DNA from: Bacteroidota bacterium
GTDB taxonomy: Bacteria > Bacteroidota > Bacteroidia > Chitinophagales > Saprospiraceae
Assembly: GCA_963169455.1 (NCBI GenBank)
Contig: CAUJDW010000107.1
Location: forward strand, 1-64,000
Reading direction: 5' to 3'
Length of the DNA: 64,000 nt
A model generated the notes under the pieces. The model had not been told where the DNA came from, did not search any database, and was given only the letters and a program-made list of their open reading frames with translations. Made by a program: the position numbers and the translations under genes. This document shows, piece after piece, positions 1 through 7,872 of this stretch; position 1 is the stretch's first letter, and each line of letters opens with the position of its first letter.

Positions 1-270
1 CTCCGTGGTGTTTCGGTGTTCAGCCACCCCGTGACAGCCCTGATGTCAGGGGGAGGCTGAACGGAGATTGAGCCTTGCGAGCCACCCGCTGACTGTCCCG
101 GAAAAGGGGAGGCAAGAGTCAGTCACGGGGTGGCTCTCCGCGGTGTTTCGGTGTTCAGCCACCCCGTGACAGCCTTGCGAGCCACCCCCTGACTGTCCCG
201 GAAAAGGGGAGGCAAGAGTCAGTCACGGGGTGGCTCTCCATGGTGTTTCGGTGTTCAGCCACCCCGTGAC
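1..270. repeat. 100-bp tandem repeat with internal palindromes
   Basis: Two nearly identical 100-bp units lie at 71-170 and 171-270. A partial copy of the unit end is at 1-39. The units differ at only a few bases, for example cccgct against ccccct near 86 and 186. Each unit contains a 14-base inverted pair, gtcacggggtggct and agccaccccgtgac (122-135 with 157-170; 222-235 with 257-270), so each can fold into a long hairpin with a loop of about 21 bases. The array ends about 110 bp before pepT and may extend left of the window. No coding capacity is evident. Confidence 0.85.
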
Positions 271-379
271 ATTTCCTACAACCACGGCCAAACGATACGC
301 GCACATGGGTTCGTTTTTTCCCAATTCTACCGCGCAGAAATCCCGGAAAGTCTGTACATTCCCCTCAAAACTAAAGCGC

Positions 380-1630
380 ATGAAACTCGATATCCAACAC
401 ACCGTCCTGGATCGCTTTCTCAAATACGTCAGAATCGATACGCAGTCCGACCCCGAGTCCAATACGTTCCCATCTACCGAAAAGCAGAAGAACCTGGGCA
501 AGGTGTTGGTGGAGGAACTCCTGGAAATGGGCATTACCGACGCCCACATGGATGAGCACGGCTACGTGTACGCCACCATTCCCGCCAACACGGACAAAGA
601 GAACGTGCCCGTCATTTGCTTCTGCTCCCACATGGATACTTCGCCGGATTGCAGCGGCCGGGATGTCAAACCCATCATACACCGCAATTACGACGGCTCC
701 GACATCCGGCTGCCCGATGACGGCCAGGTGGTGATCCGCACCAAGGATCACCCCAACCTCAAAGAGCAGCTTGGCAACGACATCGTCACGGCCAGCGGAG
801 CCACCCTGCTGGGCGCCGACAACAAGGCCGGGCTTGCCGAGATCATGGACGCGGCCTTCTTCTTCATGTTGCACCCGGAAGCCAGGCGCGGCGCCATCCG
901 CATTTTATTTACGCCCGATGAAGAGATCGGCCGCGGGGTCGACCACGTGGACATGAAAAAACTGGGCGCAGATTTTGGCTACACCGTTGATGGTGAAAAA
1001 CGGGGTACGCTCGAAGACGAGACCTTCTCCGCCGATGCCGTCACCATCGAGATCACCGGCGTAAGCATACATCCCGGCTTCGCCAGAGGCAAACTGGAAA
1101 GCGCCCTGAAAATCGCCGCCGATATCGTCGCCGCGCTCCCAAAAGACCGGTGGTCGCCGGAAACGACGGAGGGCAGGGAGGGCTTCGTTCATCCTGTAAG
1201 TATGAGCGGCGCCGCAGAGCAGGCCCGGATACAGTTTATCGTCCGGGACTTTACCGTGGAAAAATTACACCGGCATGAGGATGAGCTGCGGCAGATCATG
1301 GAAAAGGTGCTGAAACATTATCCCAATTCGCGGGCCGAATTCAAAGTCACCGAGCAGTACCGCAACATGAAGGAGGTGCTGGACAAGTACCCGCAGGTGG
1401 TGGACAATGCCCTGGAAGGCATGCGCCGCGCCGGGCTGCAACCCGAACGCCACAGCATCCGCGGCGGCACCGATGGCTCCCGCCTGTCCTTTATGGGCCT
1501 GCCCTGCCCGAACATCTTCGCCGGCGAACACGCTTTCCACTCCAAAGAAGAATGGGTTTCCGTTCAGGACATGGAAAAGGCGGTGGAAACCATCATCCAT
1601 ACGGCCATGGTGTGGGAGGAGAGAGCCTGA
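380..1630 (+). CDS. pepT: Peptidase T (tripeptide aminopeptidase, M20 family)
   Basis: A 416-residue cytosolic zinc exopeptidase that removes the N-terminal residue of tripeptides. Family signatures are visible: HMDTSPD near residue 90, GADNKAGLAEI near 150 and DEEIGRG near 185, which carry the metal ligands and the catalytic glutamate. A C-terminal GGTDGSRLSFMGLPCPN segment follows. The frame is open further upstream, into the 100-bp repeat, but the start at 380 (MKLDIQHTVLDRFLKYV) matches the usual PepT N-terminus and length of about 410. The gene is monocistronic and convergent with the DUF218 gene, with a gap of 36 bp. Confidence 0.93.
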   Translation: MKLDIQHTVLDRFLKYVRIDTQSDPESNTFPSTEKQKNLGKVLVEELLEMGITDAHMDEHGYVYATIPANTDKENVPVICFCSHMDTSPDCSGRDVKPIIHRNYDGSDIRLPDDGQVVIRTKDHPNLKEQLGNDIVTASGATLLGADNKAGLAEIMDAAFFFMLHPEARRGAIRILFTPDEEIGRGVDHVDMKKLGADFGYTVDGEKRGTLEDETFSADAVTIEITGVSIHPGFARGKLESALKIAADIVAALPKDRWSPETTEGREGFVHPVSMSGAAEQARIQFIVRDFTVEKLHRHEDELRQIMEKVLKHYPNSRAEFKVTEQYRNMKEVLDKYPQVVDNALEGMRRAGLQPERHSIRGGTDGSRLSFMGLPCPNIFAGEHAFHSKEEWVSVQDMEKAVETIIHTAMVWEERA

Positions 1631-1666
1631 CCAGAGGGGGAAAGCCAAAGGTTAAAGGGTGGGGTG

Positions 1667-2437
1667 TTACAAATATCCTTTTACGCGATAAGCCAGGTAT
1701 CCCACCCATTCCTTGATGATCAGCTCCCAGAGGAAGAAAGTCCGGGCGTTGGGCATGAGCAGCCTGTCCGGCGTGAATCGCCATTGTTCGCTGAGGTAGT
1801 CGACGGGGAAGGGTGTGGTTTTCAGGCCCTGTTTTTCGAAGCAGCCGTAGGCGCGGCGCATGTGCCAGGCCGAAGTGAGCAGCAGGCAGCGGGCGCCGGG
1901 GGCGGCTTCATCCAGCACCTTTTTGGAAAAAAGGGCATTTTCATAAGTGTTTCGGCTGTTCGGCTCGATGAGGATGTCCTGTGCGGGGACACCCAGTTTC
2001 AGCAAAAAGTCGCGGGCTTCGATGGCTTCGAGCGGGGCGTCGCTCAGCAATTGGCCGCTGCCGCCCGAGACCAGTATCCTGCGGATCTTGCCGCTGTGGT
2101 ACAACTCCAGTACATTGACAAAGCGGTTGGCGCGGTCGTTGAGGTTGAAGCGGTCGTGCCCCGGGCGGATGTAGGGGTTGGAAAAACCCCCAAGCAGAAT
2201 GCCGATGTCATAAGCTTCCGTCAGCTGGCCGGCCGTCAGCAGGTCGGGTTCCCAGGCCCGCACCGCAAGGTTGAAAAGCGTTTGGTTGGACAGGAGAAAG
2301 AGGAGGGCAAGGGCCGTGAGCACCGCCTTCCTTTTGCGCCTCTCCCGCCGCCCCAGCCAGGCATAGGCGAGCAGCAGGATCACCCATGTGATGGGGCGGA
2401 ACAGGTACACCAGCAATTTGGAGAGCATGAAGAACAT
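1667..2437 (-). CDS. DUF218 (YdcF/ElyC-like) membrane protein
   Basis: A 256-residue protein with two N-terminal hydrophobic segments (about residues 5-25 and 38-56) followed by a DUF218 domain. Visible motifs are ILLGG near 80, ILVSGGSG near 120 and EPNSRNTYENALFS near 158, all typical of the YdcF/SanA/ElyC family. Members are linked to envelope and peptidoglycan homeostasis, but the reaction is not established. It is the last gene of a minus-strand run after rlmH and the rhomboid gene, with a gap of 29 bp to the rhomboid stop, and is probably co-transcribed. Confidence 0.85.
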   Translation of the reverse strand: MFFMLSKLLVYLFRPITWVILLLAYAWLGRRERRKRKAVLTALALLFLLSNQTLFNLAVRAWEPDLLTAGQLTEAYDIGILLGGFSNPYIRPGHDRFNLNDRANRFVNVLELYHSGKIRRILVSGGSGQLLSDAPLEAIEARDFLLKLGVPAQDILIEPNSRNTYENALFSKKVLDEAAPGARCLLLTSAWHMRRAYGCFEKQGLKTTPFPVDYLSEQWRFTPDRLLMPNARTFFLWELIIKEWVGYLAYRVKGYL

Positions 2438-2466
2438 GAGGTATCGTCAGGCCTGTGAGCAGGTTT

Positions 2467-3111
2467 TTAAAAATTGGGCATGCCGGGCCCCTGCAGGAGC
2501 TGGCTGATGAAAAACCGGAGCAAATCCGGCCGGTGCACAACGGCCAGCACCACCATGAAAAGGATGCCGTAAATGGCGCCCCAGAAGTGGGCGTCATGGG
2601 CGATGTTGTCACCGCCGCGCCTGGCCATGTAGGAAGAATACCAGAGGTAAGCCGCCGCAAAAAGGATGCCCGGCAGGGGCGGAAAGAGGAACCAGCCCCA
2701 GGGTTGAAACAGGATATATGCCGTCACCATGGCGGAGGTGGCGCCGGAAGCGCCCAGCGAGCCGTAACCCGAATTGTGCCGGTGCTTCAGGAAGGTGGGG
2801 ATGTCCGCTACCACGATGGCGCTGAGGTAAAAAAACAGGAAGATCAGCCTGCCCGCCAGAGGGTTGAAGAGCTTTTCCGTGAAGAGGTATTCCAGCACCT
2901 CCCCGAACTGGTACAACACGTACATGTTAATGAGCAGGTGCGCCCAGTTGGCGTGTACGAATCCGCTGGTCAGGAAGCGGTGCCACTCGCCGAACTCGGC
3001 AACGGAAGCCGGGTGGAAGAGCAGTTTGTGCCTCATGGCCGCGTTGCTGAAAGCCTGGTAGGATATCAGGCCGGTCATCACAATGAGCAGAAGGGTAATG
3101 CTGATCGTCAT
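2467..3111 (-). CDS. Rhomboid family intramembrane serine protease
   Basis: A 214-residue polytopic membrane protein that cleaves transmembrane substrates within the bilayer. The catalytic serine lies in GASG (S122) and the partner histidine in AHDAHFWGA (H175). The WAHLLINMYVLYQFG segment (residues 56-70) matches the conserved HLLxNM region of TM2. About six hydrophobic segments are present. Start and length fit bacterial rhomboids. It lies 4 bp downstream of rlmH on the same strand, so translation is probably coupled. The substrate cannot be inferred. Confidence 0.9.
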   Translation of the reverse strand: MTISITLLLIVMTGLISYQAFSNAAMRHKLLFHPASVAEFGEWHRFLTSGFVHANWAHLLINMYVLYQFGEVLEYLFTEKLFNPLAGRLIFLFFYLSAIVVADIPTFLKHRHNSGYGSLGASGATSAMVTAYILFQPWGWFLFPPLPGILFAAAYLWYSSYMARRGGDNIAHDAHFWGAIYGILFMVVLAVVHRPDLLRFFISQLLQGPGMPNF

Positions 3112-3115
3112 ATCA

Positions 3116-3589
3116 TCAGGGATTGTGGTAGGGTTCGTTGTTCAAAATCGTCATTGCGCGGTAGAGCTGTTCCAGGAAAAAGAGGCGCACCATCTGATGG
3201 GAGAAAGTCATTCGGGACAGGGAAAGTTTCAGGTCGGCCCGCTGGCTGATTTCCGGGGAAAAGCCATAGGCGCCGCCGATGAGGAAAACGAGCCGCCTGT
3301 ATGAGAGCTGGAATTGCCGGCTGAGAAAGGCGGCAAATTCTTCCGAGCTGAACTGCCTGCCGCCTTCGTCGAGCAGGATGAGGAAATCTCCCGGCCGAAG
3401 GCGCTGCAGCACACTCTCCCCCTCGAGCGCCTTGAGTTGCCCGGCCTGCAGCCTGCCGGCATTTCTGACGTCGGGCAGGATGGCCAGCTCAAACTTCAGG
3501 TAGTGGCCGAGCCGCTTCAGGTAGATGCCCATGCCTTCTTCGAGGTAGGCTTCATTGGTTTTCCCGATAGCCCAGAGTTCGGTCTTCAA
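3116..3589 (-). CDS. rlmH: 23S rRNA pseudouridine-1915 N3-methyltransferase RlmH
   Basis: A 157-residue SPOUT-class methyltransferase that methylates pseudouridine 1915 in helix 69 of 23S rRNA on assembled 70S ribosomes. The SAM-binding knot loop is VFLIGGAYGFSPEI near residue 105. The C-terminal LSLSRMTFSHQMVRLFFLEQ segment and the final PYH are typical. Length matches E. coli RlmH (155). It is the first gene of the rlmH-rhomboid-DUF218 run. The final PYH is followed by NP instead of the commoner K/R residue. Confidence 0.95.
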   Translation of the reverse strand: MKTELWAIGKTNEAYLEEGMGIYLKRLGHYLKFELAILPDVRNAGRLQAGQLKALEGESVLQRLRPGDFLILLDEGGRQFSSEEFAAFLSRQFQLSYRRLVFLIGGAYGFSPEISQRADLKLSLSRMTFSHQMVRLFFLEQLYRAMTILNNEPYHNP

Positions 3590-3683
3590 CTTTGATGATC
3601 AGATTGTGACGATAAAAGGCGGCCAGGCCCATAACGCCCCAAATATAACAATATACCCAAACAACCATTCAACCATTCAGTTT

Positions 3684-5378
3684 TCAGCCATTCAGCAACT
3701 CCAGCTCTTCCATCAGCGAATGCCGTTCGGGATACCTGGAACGGAATTCTTCCGCCAGTTCTTCCGCCAGGGTTTCTGCGCCGATCTCGTACAGGTGGGT
3801 GAGCACTTCGCGGATGCGCTGAGAGGCCTTGCGGCCGAGGTGGTTTTTGAGGTAGTCGGCCAACAGGCGCCGGTACAGGTAGAAGAGGCGTTCCCGGAAG
3901 GTTTCCAGCAGGTGCTGGCCCACGAGTTGCAGCAGGTCGAGCGAGCCGGCCTGTTCCACGTAGGCCATGAGGTTTTCCAGGCGGTTTTCGGCGGCATAGA
4001 TTCGGGCAATTGCGTTGCGCCCTCTGGCCGAGTAGGGTTGCGACAGAAGCTGTTTCAGCATGTCATCCACCTGTTCCGCCCAGCCGCTGCCTGCTGCGCT
4101 GCGGGCTTTCCCGAAGTAGCTGAATTCCAGGGTGTCCAGAAACCGCCCTATAGCATAGCGGTTCACTTCCGGCAGGTCTTGTTCGGCTTCGGCGAGCTGG
4201 AGCAGCATTTCCTCCAGCCCGCTCTTAACTCCGGCCGGCATGCCCAGCTTCAGTCCGGTGATGGCCAGGGCTTTGACCCGGGGTATCTGCCCCCTGCTCC
4301 GGGCTTGTTCAATGGCGTATTGCAGGACGTCGGGCTGGCTGAGGTTATATTCCATCAGCTGCCTGGCTTCGGTTGCCCTGCCGGCCTTTTCCAGGGTATT
4401 GAGTTGCAGCAGCAGGAGCGGGGCCAGGGGGCGGCTCTCCGCCTGGTACTTCTCTTTCTGCCCTTCCAGGGCATCCAGCAATTCCTGTTCGTGCACGGGC
4501 TCCTGGCAAAGCAGCAGCAGCAACCTGAAAAACGACTGGTCTATGCCGCTGGTGCGGTAAGCCAGTTTGCCGTATTCCCCCAACGAATAATCGCGGAGTT
4601 CATTCAACAGGGAGGGGGCCGGGCGGCGGCCCACCAGCCGCAGCAGGTTGTCGAATGCTTTGTCGATATAAGCACGGATATCTTCTTCCCTGCCTTTGGC
4701 TTTTTTCAGCACCGGCGCTACCTTCTCGATGATGCTCTGGGCAATGTGGGCCGCTTCCGTATAATCCGCTTCATCGATGGCCTGTATGGTTTGCTGCTGG
4801 AGTTCGTCCAGCACGCTGGCCAGTTTCTGGCTGCCCCGCAGGGTGATGGTCCGGTCGGCCTTGCGGACCGCATTGATGGTGCTGTCCAGTAATTGCAGGT
4901 ATTTGTCTTTGGATTCGATACCCGATACGGCGGAGGCGAAACGGGCCTTCAGCGCGATGGCGAAGTTGCGGTTGGTGCGCGCGAATTCCCGCACGAAATC
5001 GATGAGTTCTTCCTTGGAAACATGGTCCAGGACAATGCCGGTGGTTAGCTTCCTGGGCCTTTCCTGAGCCTTTTTCTGGTGTTGTTCCTGCCGGCGTTCC
5101 TCCTGCCTGTCCTGCAGCCGCCGGCGCAGGGCGAGCAACAGGGCCGCCAGGTGCTCACACATGCCCTGCGCCCGGAAGCGCGGGCACTCACAGGCGCCGG
5201 CCAGCACCCGGGAAGGGCTGACCTGAACCTCTGCTTCCCAGCCTTCCACCACTGCCAGCCACAGGTGCTTCTCCAGCTCGGATAAATGCCCTACGGCCCC
5301 TGCCTCAATCAGGGCTTCCCCTTCGGCCAGCGATGTTTCGTCAATGTGGGATTCCAGTTTCTGGAGTGGAAAATTCAT
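3684..5378 (-). CDS. SWIM zinc-finger protein
   Basis: A 564-residue predicted cytosolic protein. An N-terminal SWIM motif, CxCx8CxH, is clear at C63, C65, C74 and H76 (ACECPRFRAQGMCEHLAALL). The rest is alpha-helical and Leu/Ala/Glu-rich with no recognised enzyme motif. A basic, Gln-rich linker follows the zinc finger at about residues 85-120. SWIM proteins bind DNA or proteins and often occur with SNF2-family helicases; one such helicase lies at 55282 in this window, but the two genes are not adjacent. The next gene, rlmH, starts 94 bp downstream. The precise role is unknown. Confidence 0.8.
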   Translation of the reverse strand: MNFPLQKLESHIDETSLAEGEALIEAGAVGHLSELEKHLWLAVVEGWEAEVQVSPSRVLAGACECPRFRAQGMCEHLAALLLALRRRLQDRQEERRQEQHQKKAQERPRKLTTGIVLDHVSKEELIDFVREFARTNRNFAIALKARFASAVSGIESKDKYLQLLDSTINAVRKADRTITLRGSQKLASVLDELQQQTIQAIDEADYTEAAHIAQSIIEKVAPVLKKAKGREEDIRAYIDKAFDNLLRLVGRRPAPSLLNELRDYSLGEYGKLAYRTSGIDQSFFRLLLLLCQEPVHEQELLDALEGQKEKYQAESRPLAPLLLLQLNTLEKAGRATEARQLMEYNLSQPDVLQYAIEQARSRGQIPRVKALAITGLKLGMPAGVKSGLEEMLLQLAEAEQDLPEVNRYAIGRFLDTLEFSYFGKARSAAGSGWAEQVDDMLKQLLSQPYSARGRNAIARIYAAENRLENLMAYVEQAGSLDLLQLVGQHLLETFRERLFYLYRRLLADYLKNHLGRKASQRIREVLTHLYEIGAETLAEELAEEFRSRYPERHSLMEELELLNG

Positions 5379-5523
5379 AGTTTCCGCTTAGGTCATGGCT
5401 TGTTTTTTCCCTTACAGGCATGTAATCAACGGCTGCGTTCAGGGCAAAGTTTCAAAGTTACACCTAATCCGGTTATGCTTCAAGATGTAAAGGGAAAATG
5501 GAATACTGGAATACTGGAGTATT

Positions 5524-5604
5524 GGCCCGCCGCCGCCGCCGCCGGGCGCTACTGCCTTGTGCGAAGGCGCCCGACGGCTTTGTCGGGTAAAAATGCTGGA
5601 TTGC
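5524..5604. repeat. Dispersed GC-rich hairpin repeat, copy 1
   Basis: Nearly identical to 30825-30902, differing by one 3-base CCG indel and a few substitutions. The core contains two overlapping hairpins: gggcgc with gcgccc around a 17-base loop, then cccgac with gtcggg followed by taaaaa. A CTTCCGACCTTCCGGCC stretch follows at about 5609-5627. The repeat fills the gap between the SWIM gene start and the stop of the DUF6265 gene. It probably acts as a transcript-end structure, but copy number elsewhere is unknown. Confidence 0.75.
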
Positions 5605-5633
5605 TGACCTTCCGACCTTCCGGCCTTCCGCCG

Positions 5634-6437
5634 CTACTGCAGTCGCATGGGCCTGAGCTGGCGCACGGCCTGGCGGGTGGGTGTTCCCTGCTGTTCCGAT
5701 GGGCGGTTTTGATAGATTACCGTAATCCCTTCACGGCCTTCCAGGCGGAAGATGGCTTGCTGGGGAAAATCTGCGGCGAGGTTTTCGAATATGGCTTCAT
5801 CGGCGCTAAGCGCAAGCAGGGTGTAGCGGGCGCTCTTTCCGCCGAAGTCGGTGCTGAAATACAACTGCCGGCCTTCCTGGGATATCCGCATTTGCTCGGC
5901 GGGCTGATACTGCCCTTCCGGCGTGGAGGAGCCTTCCAGGGTAGTGGGGCCCGTTCTGCGCCAGGTTTCAATCCATGTCTTGCCCTCCCGGGAGGACATC
6001 CATTGCCCTTCCAGCCAGTGTAAGGTGCTGGTGGCGGCGGGGCTCTGGTTGGCCGGTATCAGCTTCTGGCTGGTTGTTCCCTCCGAGATGGGACGCCGCA
6101 GTTGCTGTTGGGCTTGCTGGGCGACCTTTACGGTTTGCAGCTCATAAGGGTCCGCGTCGGTATGCCGGAGGTCCTCCAGTACGGCAGGTGCGGCTTTGCC
6201 GTTGGCTGCCAGGAAGCGGTTTTCCCTGCCATCGGCCAGCAGAGAGATCAGGCTGGCGAGCACCACCACGGCCACTACTGCTGCCGCCAGGCGCAGGGTG
6301 CGGGCAAGCGGCCGCCGCCGCTGCCGGCTGGCGTCCAGCCGCTGTTCCAAACGATGCCAGGCGCGGGGGGATGGAGCCTCCTGCAACTTGTGCTTGTTGT
6401 CTCTGAACAATTGGAAAATGTCCTTTTTATTTGCCAT
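5634..6437 (-). CDS. Anti-sigma-like membrane protein with DUF6265 domain
   Basis: A 267-residue protein. The basic cytoplasmic N-terminus (MANKKDIFQLFRDNKHKL, about residues 1-57) is followed by one hydrophobic segment at about 58-82 (LAAAVVAVVVLASLISLLA). The C-terminal half carries a DUF6265 lipocalin-like pattern: LHWLEGQWMS near 150, then alternating strands ending FENLAADFPQQAIFRL. The start at 6437 was chosen because the longer frame reads through the sigma-factor gene end. It sits 94 bp downstream of an ECF sigma gene, which suggests an anti-sigma role with an external sensing domain. That role is inferred; no zinc (ZAS) motif is seen. Confidence 0.7.
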   Translation of the reverse strand: MANKKDIFQLFRDNKHKLQEAPSPRAWHRLEQRLDASRQRRRPLARTLRLAAAVVAVVVLASLISLLADGRENRFLAANGKAAPAVLEDLRHTDADPYELQTVKVAQQAQQQLRRPISEGTTSQKLIPANQSPAATSTLHWLEGQWMSSREGKTWIETWRRTGPTTLEGSSTPEGQYQPAEQMRISQEGRQLYFSTDFGGKSARYTLLALSADEAIFENLAADFPQQAIFRLEGREGITVIYQNRPSEQQGTPTRQAVRQLRPMRLQ

Positions 6438-6531
6438 GTCCGAATGTGTATGTGGGCCGGCGGAAAAGCTCCTTTGGGTTATGTCGTTTCGTGAGGTTAG
6501 GCCGGAACTTCCCCACCGGCTTTTATTTTTG

Positions 6532-7113
6532 TCATCCCGCCGATTCCTCCAGGCCGGTGTATCCGGCCTGCTCCAGCAATTCCTGGAGGCGCTTCTTGGC
6601 GAGGATGAGCTGCGATTTTGACGTATTGATGCTGATGCCCAGCATTTCGGCAATTTCCCGATGTTTGTAACCTTCCATTACGTATAGGTTGAAAACCGTC
6701 CGGTAGCCGGTTGGCAATTGCCTCAACAGTTCCAGAATATCCCGGGCCGCCAGTTCCTCCACTACCCGCGATGGGGTAGCGGGCTGTTCCATTTCGCTGA
6801 TCTCTACCGTCATGTTGAAGTTGTGCCGGCGGCGCAGGGCCATCAGGGCTTCGTTGACGACTATGCGGCGTATCCAACCTTCGAAACTGCCCAGCCCCAT
6901 GTACTGGGAAATATTGGCCAGCACCTTGAAAAAAGCTTCAACGAGCACGTCTTCCGCATCTTCCCGGTTTTTGAGATAGCGCTGGCACAACCCGAACATC
7001 TCCGGGGAATAACGGTCGAACAACAGCCGCTGGGCGAGCCGGTCGTTGTTCCTGCAGGCTTCCAGGAGCTCTTCTTCCGTCACGGGCAGTTTTTTCCGGT
7101 TGATCACTTTCAT
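6532..7113 (-). CDS. ECF-type RNA polymerase sigma factor
   Basis: A 193-residue sigma-70 family protein. Region 2 covers about residues 25-90, with FDRYSPEMFGLCQRYLKN and EDAEDVLVEAFFKVLANI. Region 4 lies at about 125-180, with LLRQLPTGYRTVFNLYVMEG and the recognition helix HREIAEMLGISINTSKSQL. It directs core polymerase to alternative promoters, which cannot be inferred here. The gene downstream on the same strand (5634-6437) is a single-TM protein typical of a cognate anti-sigma factor. Length and start are normal for the family. Confidence 0.93.
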   Translation of the reverse strand: MKVINRKKLPVTEEELLEACRNNDRLAQRLLFDRYSPEMFGLCQRYLKNREDAEDVLVEAFFKVLANISQYMGLGSFEGWIRRIVVNEALMALRRRHNFNMTVEISEMEQPATPSRVVEELAARDILELLRQLPTGYRTVFNLYVMEGYKHREIAEMLGISINTSKSQLILAKKRLQELLEQAGYTGLEESAG

Positions 7114-7197
7114 TCTATTATCCTTGATGCAAGATAAGGGTGTTTTGGTGGGTGTGGCGGGTGTTTTTCCACACTTTATAATACGAGGCTGCTCCGG

Positions 7198-7317
7198 AAA
7201 GCCCTGTTTTTTGACACGGAGCCGCTCAGAGGAGACACGGAGTTGCCCAGAGCATTGGCATTCAAGGGGTTAACTCTGTGGACATCAGTGTCTTCTCTGT
7301 GAATCTCCATGTGAAAT
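7198..7317. repeat. Degenerate intergenic repeat (CACGGAG / CTCTGTG)
   Basis: In the gap upstream of the sigma gene, two cacggag words (about 7205 and 7223) face two ctctgtg words (about 7273 and 7294), giving an imperfect inverted arrangement. No open frame is convincing in 7114-7404. It may be an extended hairpin or a remnant of a dispersed repeat. The function is unknown. Confidence 0.4.
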
Positions 7318-7404
7318 ACTTTCCGGAACACCCTCATGTATGTGTGCAGGGAACAAATGGTTACCCTCCCCCGGTTTCAGCCCTGGGCAGGCTGGGGGCC
7401 GTTG

Positions 7405-7815
7405 TTATCCGAGGAAGCGCTCGCGCCACTCCGGCCGGGGCAGCATGCACTGATCTTTTTTTCCGAACCATCTGTAGCGGTTGCGCGCCACCCAGTCGTA
7501 AACGGCGTCCCGGATGGGGCGGGGGACGAGGATGAAGACGTACAACAGGGGCCAGAGGCCGGGCAGGCGCCGCAGCACGCCAAGGGCGGCATCCGATTTG
7601 AGGCGGAGGCGGCCGTTTTCCAGAAGCACCACTGTGCTCAGCCCGGTGGGTTTTTCCTGAAAACCCGAGAGCAATTCCCGCGCCGCCTCCGATTGGAGGG
7701 ATGCAAAGCGGAAAACGCCCCTGCTATCGCGCCGGATGATGAATTGCACGCTATGGTTGCAGAGGTTGCATACGCCGTCGAATAGCAATATGGGGCGCCC
7801 GGGAAGTTTTTTCAT
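7405..7815 (-). CDS. DCC family thiol-disulfide oxidoreductase-like protein (DUF393)
   Basis: A 136-residue protein with the family-defining DGVCNLC motif (D13, C16, C19) directly after a short N-terminal strand, as in the DCC/DUF393 family (thioredoxin-like fold). The remainder (FRFASLQSEAARELL, the VVLLENGRL strand, and a helical C-terminus with RPIRDAVYDWVARNRYRWFG) fits the family well. Substrates are unknown. It stands 57 bp downstream of the radA stop on the same strand and could be co-transcribed with it. Confidence 0.9.
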   Translation of the reverse strand: MKKLPGRPILLFDGVCNLCNHSVQFIIRRDSRGVFRFASLQSEAARELLSGFQEKPTGLSTVVLLENGRLRLKSDAALGVLRRLPGLWPLLYVFILVPRPIRDAVYDWVARNRYRWFGKKDQCMLPRPEWRERFLG

Positions 7816-7872
7816 GCCTGTTTAACGCAGGCGGGGCCCGTCCGGTTCAGAAAAAAACAGGGCGCCTGTGGC

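Noticed and set aside
1..270. CRISPR array
   Set aside because: The units are 100-bp tandem copies without variable spacers, and no cas gene is present.
230..379. Longer start for pepT at 230
   Set aside because: It would translate the 100-bp repeat and add 50 residues absent from the peptidase T family.
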